A DNA stretch of 35,376 bases, taken from positions 1 to 35,376 of the forward strand of contig NZ_JACMNS010000193.1 in the NCBI RefSeq assembly GCF_014378415.1. The letters run 5' to 3'. A program made the position numbers and the translations under genes. How positions within the stretch are numbered: the stretch's first letter is position 1; every line of letters begins with the position of its first letter. Below, in pieces: positions 24,139 through 30,311 of this stretch. The notes beneath the pieces are model-generated. The model was given only the letters and a program-made list of their open reading frames with translations. It searched no databases and was not told the origin of the DNA. The stretch comes from Aquabacterium sp. Lineage in GTDB: Bacteria; Pseudomonadota; Gammaproteobacteria; Burkholderiales; Burkholderiaceae_C.

Positions 24139-25440
24139 TTAACGCGAAGCCATAGGCGCAGCGGAGTTGCCGTTGCGGCCGAACTTGGACTCAACGCCAT
24201 TGCCCAGGAAGATGCCAGGGCTGGAAGAACCAACGGTCACGGCGCTGTTGATGGTGGCGATGATGTCAGCGCAAGTACCGCCGGGGCAATAAGCCGACAG
24301 TTCGTACACGAAGTCATACCGGCCAGCGATGGCGGTCGTGGTTTGCGAAGCACCGGCCACGCCTTCGGTAGCGGCCACTTCGTTCAGCTTGACAAAGCGG
24401 TAGGTGTCAGTGCCGCCGATCGGGTTGTTTTCCAGCGACAGGCCGCCAAAGCGGAAGTCGGTGGCCGAATTCAGGCAGGTCTTGACGTCAGACGAACCGT
24501 TGTTCAGGATCGAAGAGTACTTGGCCAGGCTGGTGTTGTTGGGCACGACGACTTCGTTGCCGCCCAGGTTGCCGTTCAGAGCGTAGCCCAGGAAGTACAA
24601 CTGCGACGATTGCTGCGTGCCCGAAGTTTGGGGGCGTTGGCAGTAGGTGATCTTCGACACAGCGCTGCCAGGAACCAGGTAGGCGCCGCCCGAAGTCTTG
24701 CCGGCGTTGAACAGGTCGTTGTTGATCAGCGAGGTGATCTGGGCGCGCGAGATGCTGGGCTGGCACTCAGGCGTGGTGGCACCGGCGGCGCAAGCTGCGG
24801 CCACGATGTTGCCGCCAGCAACCGTCTTTTGGTAGGTTTGCAGTGCGTTGTACAGCGTGCTGTTCACGGCGATGCCGAACACTTGGTTGAAGCCGGTGGG
24901 CTGGAAGTCGCCGCCGTCGTACTTGGTGGCGTTGAAGACGGGGCCTTCGACGTCCAGGTAGCCGCCATCAGACTTGAGGATGGTGTCGGCCAAGGTGGTG
25001 CCGCAGCTGCGCATTTGGCCAGCAGCCAGGAAGGACAGGGCTTCGGTGCCAGCGGCAACGGCGGTGCAGGCACCGGTGGGGACCAGGAAGTTGGTGTTGG
25101 TGGAAGTGGGGAACAGGGCAGCGTTGGTCACGGCGCTTTCAGAGCCACCGGCCACGTTCATGCGGGCTTCGTCAACCGAGGTGGCGTCGAAGTTAACGGG
25201 CGTGCCACCAGCGACGGCGGTTGAGCACTTGACGCTGAATTGATTGCCCAGGGCGCTGGTGGACGTGTTGGTCTTGTACACGGTGATGGTGCCACCGGCG
25301 GTGGTGCAGGCGTTGGCCAGGCCGCGGACTACGTTGATGGACGAAGCCGACGAGCCGGTCAGGCGGGTCACGCCAGCGGCCATGACTTGGGTAGCACCGC
25401 AAACTGCGATGGTGGCGATCACGATTTTGGAGAGTTTCAT
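24139..25440 (-). CDS. Secreted cysteine-rich protein with PstS/PBP-like features
   Basis: This 433-residue exported protein has a signal peptide (residues 1-21, ending TQVMA) and about ten cysteines in the mature part, an even number that suggests disulfides. The order of segments resembles periplasmic phosphate-binding proteins: an opening LTGSSAS loop, then QVFGIAVNSTLYNALQ, ISRAQITSLINNDLFNAG, and a QTSGTQQSSQLYFLG segment like the SGT anion-binding loop of PstS. I read this as a divergent type-2 periplasmic-binding fold; no confident family name. The second in-frame ATG (25440) was chosen because AGGA at 25447-25450 is six bases upstream, whereas it abuts the first ATG. The gene precedes tpsB and the giant exoprotein on the same strand, separated from them by two hairpins. 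A role as ligand-binding or surface partner of the TPS fibre is speculative. Confidence 0.75.
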   Translation of the reverse strand: MKLSKIVIATIAVCGATQVMAAGVTRLTGSSASSINVVRGLANACTTAGGTITVYKTNTSTSALGNQFSVKCSTAVAGGTPVNFDATSVDEARMNVAGGSESAVTNAALFPTSTNTNFLVPTGACTAVAAGTEALSFLAAGQMRSCGTTLADTILKSDGGYLDVEGPVFNATKYDGGDFQPTGFNQVFGIAVNSTLYNALQTYQKTVAGGNIVAAACAAGATTPECQPSISRAQITSLINNDLFNAGKTSGGAYLVPGSAVSKITYCQRPQTSGTQQSSQLYFLGYALNGNLGGNEVVVPNNTSLAKYSSILNNGSSDVKTCLNSATDFRFGGLSLENNPIGGTDTYRFVKLNEVAATEGVAGASQTTTAIAGRYDFVYELSAYCPGGTCADIIATINSAVTVGSSSPGIFLGNGVESKFGRNGNSAAPMASR

Positions 25441-25485
25441 TTGCATTCCTAGGCGGAGTTGTGGAGGACGCGAGTGGGGTGGTGT

Positions 25486-25518
25486 GGCCGCCCCGCACCA
25501 GCGGTGCGTGCGGCGGCC
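25486..25518. repeat. GC-rich inverted repeat between PEP-CTERM and secreted-protein genes
   Basis: A long imperfect stem (arms GGCCGCCCCGCACC and GGTGCGTGCGGCGGCC) is centred in the 97-bp gap between the two genes. No T-run follows on either strand. It may terminate or process the transcript of the upstream PEP-CTERM gene. Confidence 0.55.
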
Positions 25519-25537
25519 ATTTGTCTAAGCTGCGGGA

Positions 25538-26395
25538 TTACTTGGCAGCGCGGCGGCGAGCGGCGACGCCGATGGCGGCCAGGCCGATCAGGGCCAGGGC
25601 GTAGCTGCTGGGTTCAGGAACGGCAACGGCGGTGGCCCAAGTCAGCGTTTGAGCTTCCTTGTCCAGCGTGAAGGTGCCGCGTTGGTTCAGCAGGCCGGTG
25701 AAGTCCGCGCTGGCAGGTGCGTCAGCGCCCAGGAGAGTTTCATTACCGTCACCCAGTGCGTAGACGAAGTTGTTTTGGCTGTTGGTCGTGGTCGCTTGCC
25801 ACTTCAGCTTGTTCTGCCAGTTGAGGGAGAAGTTGGAAGTCTTGGCAACGTAGCTGTTGTCAGCGGCGCTGTTGGCGAAGTAAGAACCGTTGTCAACGGC
25901 GTTGGACACGCCAGCGTTGACAAACATGGATTGCACACCCAGGGCGCCAGCGGTGGCGCTGGAGTTTTCCGTAGCCAGTTGCGTGGCGGTGGGGGTGCCA
26001 GTGGTCAGGACGCGCTGGGGAACGGACACGCTGTCACCAGCGATCACGGCCCACTTGCCATCAACGCCGTTGGCGGCGACGAAGGACGAGAAAGCCGAGA
26101 AGTCGTTGGTCGCAGCGACCAGATTGCCATTCTTGGTGATCGTGTTGGTGCCGAAGTTCCAGACGATCTTGTTGTTGAGGCCGGTGACGTTGCCAGCCAG
26201 CAGGGGGTCGAAGTCGTTCAGGGTCAGGCCCAGGTCAACGAAAACCGAACCCACGGCGGTGTTGGCACCAGTAGAGATGGTGTCATAGGCGATGAAGGCC
26301 ACGGAACCGTTGCCGGAAGCGAAGTCGTTCAGGCTAGCGTTAGCGGCGCCGGTGGCGGCCAGGGCCACAGCGGCCACGATGGTTTGCAGTTTCAT
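25538..26395 (-). CDS. PEP-CTERM protein, tandem paralogue A
   Basis: This 285-residue exported protein has a signal peptide (MKLQTIVAAVALAATGAANA). Its mature domain is rich in Asn, Ser, Thr and Ala, with no cysteine (SLNDFASGNGSVAFIAYDT, NKIVWNFGTNTITKNGNLV). It ends in a canonical exosortase signal: VPEPSSYALALIGLAAIGVAARRRAAK without interruption between the PEP motif, hydrophobic stretch and basic tail. Exosortase substrates are cleaved near PEP and displayed at the surface. The start has a clear ribosome binding site (GGAG, eight to nine bases upstream). It is a tandem duplicate of the gene at 26783-27661; many stretches are identical or nearly so, such as VSNAVDNGSYF and NWQNKLKWQ. The 387-bp upstream region carries a sigma-54-like element and a 16-bp palindrome shared with the WcaI-type gene. 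The biochemical role of the mature domain is unknown. Confidence 0.9.
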   Translation of the reverse strand: MKLQTIVAAVALAATGAANASLNDFASGNGSVAFIAYDTISTGANTAVGSVFVDLGLTLNDFDPLLAGNVTGLNNKIVWNFGTNTITKNGNLVAATNDFSAFSSFVAANGVDGKWAVIAGDSVSVPQRVLTTGTPTATQLATENSSATAGALGVQSMFVNAGVSNAVDNGSYFANSAADNSYVAKTSNFSLNWQNKLKWQATTTNSQNNFVYALGDGNETLLGADAPASADFTGLLNQRGTFTLDKEAQTLTWATAVAVPEPSSYALALIGLAAIGVAARRRAAK

Positions 26396-26484
26396 TTGCT
26401 TGATCTCCGAGAAAGGATTGGACGAAATATGTAAGGTTCAGAGTGCACAAGAGCGGTACGGCTGCTCGAGTGGTTTGGAGTGTC

Positions 26485-26500
26485 TGCAAGGCGTGTGACA
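26485..26500 (-). promoter_or_regulatory. Sigma-54-like -24/-12 element
   Basis: Read on the minus strand, TGTCACACGCCTTGCA matches the sigma-54 consensus TGGCAC-N5-TTGCA at all defined positions except one G of the -24 element. It lies about 90 bp before the PEP-CTERM start at 26395, and the 16-bp palindrome sits 28 bp further upstream. PEP-CTERM genes in some betaproteobacteria are known to depend on RpoN with PrsK/PrsR, which makes the site plausible; the lost -24 G argues for caution. Confidence 0.4.
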
Positions 26501-26528
26501 GCCGTTGCGGGTGAACCCTGAGTTCACG

Positions 26529-26544
26529 TGATCCATTCGGATCA
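26529..26544 (-). promoter_or_regulatory. 16-bp interrupted palindrome, candidate operator (copy 2)
   Basis: On the minus strand this is TGATCCGAATGGATCA, identical over all 16 bases, including the non-symmetric 4-base spacer, to the site before the WcaI-type gene at 2953-2968. It lies 133 bp before the ATG of the PEP-CTERM gene. Sharing by two PEP-CTERM/EPS transcription units in one window supports a common regulator. Confidence 0.65.
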
Positions 26545-26549
26545 ATCGC

Positions 26550-26575
26550 TGATCGGCTCATACCTCTACCGATCA
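26550..26575. promoter_or_regulatory. Second TGATC-type inverted repeat
   Basis: TGATCGG and CCGATCA are perfect 7-bp arms separated by 12 bases, starting six bases beyond the 16-bp palindrome. The half-sites resemble those of the palindrome (TGATCC/GGATCA). This gives four TGATC-type half-sites within 47 bp and suggests cooperative binding of one regulator. Confidence 0.45.
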
Positions 26576-26719
26576 AGATAACCACGTCAGATGACTGGTA
26601 AAGACTCGTCAATCGCACTTAGACATGAGCCATTTGGCTCATTTGTGGTGACAAATTATGTATTTCGGACAAAATGTATGCGCCCCCCCTTGAATGAGGG
26701 GAACACAACATCAAACGCT

Positions 26720-26757
26720 AGAAAAAATGCCACCAGCTTTGAAGGCGCAGTGGCATT
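26720..26757 (-). terminator. Rho-independent terminator of PEP-CTERM paralogue B
   Basis: On the minus strand AATGCCAC and GTGGCATT form an 8-bp stem with a 16-base loop, directly followed by a T-run. It lies 26 bp after the stop codon of the gene at 26783-27661 and should end that transcript before the regulatory region of paralogue A. The remaining non-coding DNA at 26396-26719 holds only the regulatory elements listed separately. Confidence 0.8.
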
Positions 26758-26765
26758 GCACACAA

Positions 26766-26781
26766 CAGGCCGCAAGGCCTG
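26766..26781. repeat. Tight hairpin after PEP-CTERM paralogue B
   Basis: CAGGCC and GGCCTG form a perfect 6-bp stem with a GCAA or TTGC tetraloop, one base after the stop codon of the adjacent gene. It probably works with the following T-tailed hairpin as a double terminator or protects the mRNA 3' end. Confidence 0.6.
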
Positions 26782-26782
26782 C

Positions 26783-27661
26783 TCACGGCATTGAGCGTCG
26801 ATAGCACACCAGACCGATGGCAGAAAGTGCCAGTAGCGCCAAAACATGGGCTTTAGGTTCAGGCAAGGGCGCGGTTTGGTCTAGGAATCCACCTGTGTCC
26901 CAGGTCAAGGTGCCTGCCGCCTTGTCCAGCGTGAAGGTGCCAACATGGTTGAGCAGGGTGGCACTGTCCTCATCCAGAAACACGCCACTGTTGCCCAAGA
27001 CCATTTCTGACCCATCCCCCATCGCCATCCAAAAATTGGTTTGGCTGTTGGTCGTGGTCGATTGCCACTTCAGCTTGTTTTGCCAGTTGCTTGAAAAGTT
27101 GGTGGTCTTTGCCACGTAGGTGTTGTCAGCGGCGCTGTTGGAAAAGTAGGAACCGTTGTCAACGGCGTTGGACACGCCAGAATTGACAAACAGGTTTTGC
27201 ACGGCCAAGGCGCCTGCTGTAGTGCTGGAGTTTTGCTGGGCCAATTGCGTGGCTGTAGGTGTACCGGTGGTCAGGATGCGCTGGGGGAACGAGATGCTGT
27301 CACCAGCGATCACGCCCCACTTCGCGTCGTCACCGTGGGCGCCAATGAAGCTGCCAAAAGCCGAAAAGTCATTGGAGGCGACGACCAAATTGCCATTCTT
27401 GGTGATCGTGTTGTTGGCGAAGTTCCAAACAATCTTGTTATTGACACCAACAACGTTGCCAGCAAGGGTGGGGTCGAAGTCGTTCAGGTGAAAGCCTAAA
27501 TCAACGAAGACCGACCCCAGGGCGGGGTTGGCGACAGAGACATTGTCATAGGCAATGAACGCCAGGGAACCGTTGCCGGTGGTGAAGTCGTTCAGGCTAG
27601 CGTTGGCGGCACTGGTGACGGCCAAGGCCGCCACAGCTACGATGACTTGCAGCTTGTTCAT
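26783..27661 (-). CDS. PEP-CTERM-like protein, tandem paralogue B
   Basis: This 292-residue exported protein is paralogous along its whole length to the next gene (25538-26395). It has a signal peptide (MNKLQVIVAVAALAVTSAANA) and a shared mature domain (SLNDFTTGNGSLAFIAYDN, TKNGNLVVASNDFSAFGSF). The C-terminal signal is a variant: LPEPKAHVLALLALSAIGLVCYRRSMP keeps PEP, the hydrophobic stretch and two arginines, but has a cysteine next to the basic end and a Met-Pro tail. It also has a short insertion before the PEP motif (DTGGFLDQTAPL) and fewer Ala-rich residues. The ATG at 27661 has GGGAG about eight bases upstream; the ORF can be read five codons longer without support. The 62-bp gap to the ankyrin gene upstream lacks the 16-bp palindrome, so it may be transcribed from a different promoter. 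Function is unknown. Confidence 0.86.
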   Translation of the reverse strand: MNKLQVIVAVAALAVTSAANASLNDFTTGNGSLAFIAYDNVSVANPALGSVFVDLGFHLNDFDPTLAGNVVGVNNKIVWNFANNTITKNGNLVVASNDFSAFGSFIGAHGDDAKWGVIAGDSISFPQRILTTGTPTATQLAQQNSSTTAGALAVQNLFVNSGVSNAVDNGSYFSNSAADNTYVAKTTNFSSNWQNKLKWQSTTTNSQTNFWMAMGDGSEMVLGNSGVFLDEDSATLLNHVGTFTLDKAAGTLTWDTGGFLDQTAPLPEPKAHVLALLALSAIGLVCYRRSMP

Positions 27662-27723
27662 GGTTTGATCTCCCAAAAATGAGAAACCAATTTTTGTTCA
27701 CCCTCGTGACAACCCTTCGATCA

Positions 27724-28593
27724 TCAAGGTGCGGCGAACAGGCCATTGCCCCATTGATCAGCCTGGTCCAACAGCACCTGCGTCAAGGCCATGGTCGGCA
27801 CCAGCCCTTGCTGCATGAGCCAGGTCACTGCCTCACGCTGCTGCCCCATGGCTGCGGCATGCAGGGCATTGCGGCCATGCAGATCCAGCAGGTCGGCACT
27901 CACACCGGCCTCCACCAGTTGCTGCATCACGCCCAGTTGCCCAAAGTAGGCCGCTTCGGCCAATGCATGACGGCCTTGCCGGTTGGATGCTCGCACATCC
28001 GCACCCGCCACCATGAGCAGCTTGACCACGCGCTGCTGCCCGGTAGCGCAGGCCAGATGCAAGGGCCATTGACCCGTGGCACCCGGCACGTCGGTGCGCG
28101 CGCCTCGGCGCAGCAACTCACGCACCACTAACTCATGGCCATTGAAAGCCGCCACGCCCAAGGGAGTCATCCCTCCTGCGCCACGCCGATCAGGCTCGGC
28201 GCCCCGACGCAGAAGCTCTTTCACCAATTCCGTCTGGCCACCACCCGCCGCCAAACTCAGGGGCGTCGCACCCAGCTCATCGCTCACATTGGGATCAGGA
28301 TTGGATGCCTTGAGCAGTGCCAAGGCCTCACCCCATTGACTTTGCCGTGCCAGGGTCATCAACTGCTGCTCGCTGCCAATCAAGACAGCCACGGGCTGGG
28401 TCTGCCAAGGGCCACCTTGTTTCAAGGTTTGAAACTGATGATCTGGCACTGCGCCCATTCTTCTAGGCTCCACAGCCGGCACCGCAAAGGCTGTCCACTC
28501 GTTCACGTCATGCCCGTTGTTGACCTGGGCGGAACACAGCGAGGCGCCCAGCAATGTCACGCAACAGCCAGCAAAGGACTTCATCCAGTTCAT
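27724..28593 (-). CDS. Exported ankyrin-repeat protein
   Basis: This 289-residue protein has a signal peptide (MNWMKSFAGCCVTLLGASLCSA) and five ankyrin-type repeats from about residue 105 to 265. Repeats read GATPLSLAAGGGQTELVKEL, GMTPLGVAAFNGHELVVREL, GQWPLHLACATGQQRVVKLL, GRHALAEAAYFGQLGVMQQL and GRNALHAAAMGQQREAVTWL. Ankyrin repeats bind other proteins; with a signal peptide this one should act in the periplasm or outside the cell. A helical linker with SEQQLMTLARQSQWGEALAL precedes the repeats. The start at 28593 is 13 bp after the epsA stop codon; the ribosome binding site is weak and ATG 28584 is an alternative. Co-transcription with epsA suggests a part in the same surface or exopolysaccharide programme, but no partner can be named. 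Confidence 0.87.
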   Translation of the reverse strand: MNWMKSFAGCCVTLLGASLCSAQVNNGHDVNEWTAFAVPAVEPRRMGAVPDHQFQTLKQGGPWQTQPVAVLIGSEQQLMTLARQSQWGEALALLKASNPDPNVSDELGATPLSLAAGGGQTELVKELLRRGAEPDRRGAGGMTPLGVAAFNGHELVVRELLRRGARTDVPGATGQWPLHLACATGQQRVVKLLMVAGADVRASNRQGRHALAEAAYFGQLGVMQQLVEAGVSADLLDLHGRNALHAAAMGQQREAVTWLMQQGLVPTMALTQVLLDQADQWGNGLFAAP

Positions 28594-28606
28594 GTTTTTT
28601 CGCAGA

Positions 28607-29431
28607 TCAAATGTAAGAGTCGCCCGAGCCCACCTGGGTCGTGCCAAAGGCATTCATGGTCATGGCCTTGGCCACGGCTTGCGCGCGGTTGGCAGCACCA
28701 AGCTTGCGCAGGATTTTCTGAACGTGGTTCTTGACGGTAAGCGCGCTGATGCCCAACTGCTCGCTGATCTGCTGGTTACTCAAACCATCTCGAACCCACA
28801 GCAGTATTTCGCGCTCTCGCAGCGTGATCACCGCCTGTCGCTGGTAGGCTGTCACCGCCTGAGGGCCAGCGGGTTGGCGGGTGCTCGACATCTGGCGCTC
28901 GGTCACGCACACCCTCTGGTACGTCAGGTGAACGCAGGACAACAGCATGTCCAGCGCTTGCACCGCACTGTTGTCGTAGACATGCCCCGGCTGCGCAAAA
29001 ACAAAGAAGCTTTCGATTTCTTCGGGACGCCCGGGCCGACAAAGTCCATGCACCAAAATCTGGTCATACCCCTCTTGCAACAACGACGACCACAGCCCAC
29101 CTGAGGCGTCCATCTGGCTCAAGGAAATGCGCGCAGCTTGCTGGCGCCCTTTGCGCCAGGTCTGAACCGCTGCGGCCATCAAGGCAGAGCGTGTGTCCTT
29201 CAAGGACATCACAACTTGGTCAGGCAAAGGAACACTGTTGAAGATGTCAAAGACCACTTCGCGGTGATCCCGGTCATAGGATCCGCACACCAGCATCTTG
29301 TGGGGTATCCAACGCTGCAGGTCGCCCTGGCTCCAGACAAAAAACTGAAATCGCCTGCAAACCTGAGGCGCTGCCTCGATGACGCGCAGCAAGCTCTCCG
29401 AGTTTTCCGGCGCAATGGTGGTTTGTGACAT
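28607..29431 (-). CDS. epsA: LuxR-family transcriptional regulator EpsA (PEP-CTERM/EPS-associated)
   Basis: This 274-residue protein has a C-terminal LuxR/GerE helix-turn-helix (about 200-258; LREREILLWVRDGLSNQQIS, LGISALTVKNHVQKILRKLG). Its N-terminal domain (about 5-150; FQFFVWSQGDLQRWIPHKML, LVHGLCRPGRPEEIESFFVF) matches the EpsA family found in exosortase/PEP-CTERM genomes with exopolysaccharide clusters, such as the methanolan locus of Methylobacillus. I see no receiver-domain aspartate or autoinducer pocket, so the input is unknown. The ATG at 29431 (MSQTT) was chosen because the longer reading would overlap the pseudopilin gene by about 100 bp and add residues not typical of the family. 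On the minus strand TAGAAT (29458-29463) could be a -10 element, giving the gene its own promoter. It is a natural candidate to bind the shared 16-bp palindromes. Confidence 0.87.
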   Translation of the reverse strand: MSQTTIAPENSESLLRVIEAAPQVCRRFQFFVWSQGDLQRWIPHKMLVCGSYDRDHREVVFDIFNSVPLPDQVVMSLKDTRSALMAAAVQTWRKGRQQAARISLSQMDASGGLWSSLLQEGYDQILVHGLCRPGRPEEIESFFVFAQPGHVYDNSAVQALDMLLSCVHLTYQRVCVTERQMSSTRQPAGPQAVTAYQRQAVITLREREILLWVRDGLSNQQISEQLGISALTVKNHVQKILRKLGAANRAQAVAKAMTMNAFGTTQVGSGDSYI

Positions 29432-29504
29432 GGTTGGGCCGATGACAGGAAGATCACATTCTAGGAACGGCGGATGACGGTTTGTTGACGGTAGGGCATG
29501 GCGT

Positions 29505-29930
29505 TCAAGGACTTTGCTCAAAACGCCATTCGTCGTACCGCTTGACGCTGTCAGGCGCGCGCAAAGGCTGTTGATCAGACTGGCTGTAAACCCCTCTGAT
29601 GAAGTCACCTTGGCGCACCAATCCCCATCCAGACCCAGTGATGGGGTCCGGCCACAACTTTCGCAGGTGGCGTTTGATGGCAGGGCCTCGACGGTCCTCC
29701 AGCAGGTCTTCCAAACGGGTGGGCGGCACTTTGGGCAGGGTGGGCGTGGCCTCTTGATAGGCCGTCAACGCCGTTTTGATCTGCTCACCCCGAAACACCA
29801 GTTCCATTTCTCGCTGACGGCGCGCCTCAATCGCCCAGCTTTGCCCCAGCGCGGCCAGCAACACGCTGCTGACGGCCATCCACCACAGCAGCATCAGGTA
29901 GGTGAAGCCACGGGCACGTGTGACTACCAT
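29505..29930 (-). CDS. GspG-like pseudopilin lacking Glu5
   Basis: This 141-residue protein has a prepilin-type N-terminus: short basic leader ending RARG, then FTYLMLLWWMAVSSVLLAAL as the membrane helix. The position-5 glutamate that normally neutralises the neighbouring subunit is Met here, as in some tip pseudopilins. After the helix, ARRQREMELVFRGEQIKTAL and DPITGSGWGLV resemble the major pseudopilin GspG group, and the C-terminal IRGVYSQSD...YDEWRFE mirrors the tails of the two upstream paralogues. Prepilin peptidase is expected to cleave after Gly. The start overlaps the previous gene by 7 bp. A minor or tip role is inferred from the missing Glu5. It is the last gene of the secretion operon. 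Confidence 0.84.
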   Translation of the reverse strand: MVVTRARGFTYLMLLWWMAVSSVLLAALGQSWAIEARRQREMELVFRGEQIKTALTAYQEATPTLPKVPPTRLEDLLEDRRGPAIKRHLRKLWPDPITGSGWGLVRQGDFIRGVYSQSDQQPLRAPDSVKRYDEWRFEQSP

Positions 29931-30304
29931 TCACTGAAGGGCGTGCCATCTTGGCCTTTGCCCGTGGCACCGCTGCGCACGTCGGCCATGCCGCCCTGGG
30001 CCGTGCTGTCGGCCGGTGGCGGCAGCATTTGCCAACTGTCGGGCCGCCCGGTCACCGGGTCTGGCGGAACCTGGCGGATGTAGCCTCGCTGCACCAGGTC
30101 GTCCAGCGACTCGGGGTACTGCCCCCGGTCACCCAGGTACTTGTCGATGGCATCGCGCATGACATTGAGCGAGGTGCGCAGGCTGGCCTCACGGGCGTTG
30201 TCCACCGACCGAAAATAACGCGGCGCCACGATGCTGGCCAACAAGGCGATGATGGCCATGACCACGATGAGCTCGATCAGGGTGAAGCCTCGTTTGCTGT
30301 TCAT
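29924..30304 (-). CDS. GspG-like pseudopilin
   Basis: This 126-residue protein has the canonical prepilin signal MNSKRG|FTLIELIVVMAIIALLAS with Glu5 present. The rest follows the short GspG type: NVMRDAIDKYLGDRGQYPES, DPVTGRPDSWQML, and a C-terminal segment with ADVRSGATGKGQDGTPFSEW. GspG subunits form the type II secretion pseudopilus in the periplasm. The ATG at 30304 is set by the leader; a longer reading would run in an unused frame through the upstream pseudopilin gene. It starts 7 bp after the previous pseudopilin ends and overlaps the next by 7 bp, so the three are translationally linked. It is the best candidate for the major pseudopilin here. Confidence 0.9.
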   Translation of the reverse strand: MNSKRGFTLIELIVVMAIIALLASIVAPRYFRSVDNAREASLRTSLNVMRDAIDKYLGDRGQYPESLDDLVQRGYIRQVPPDPVTGRPDSWQMLPPPADSTAQGGMADVRSGATGKGQDGTPFSEW

Positions 30305-30311
30305 GCCCGGC

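Noticed and set aside
29432..29608. Longer N-terminus for EpsA
   Set aside because: It would overlap the pseudopilin gene by about 100 bp and adds residues not typical of EpsA.
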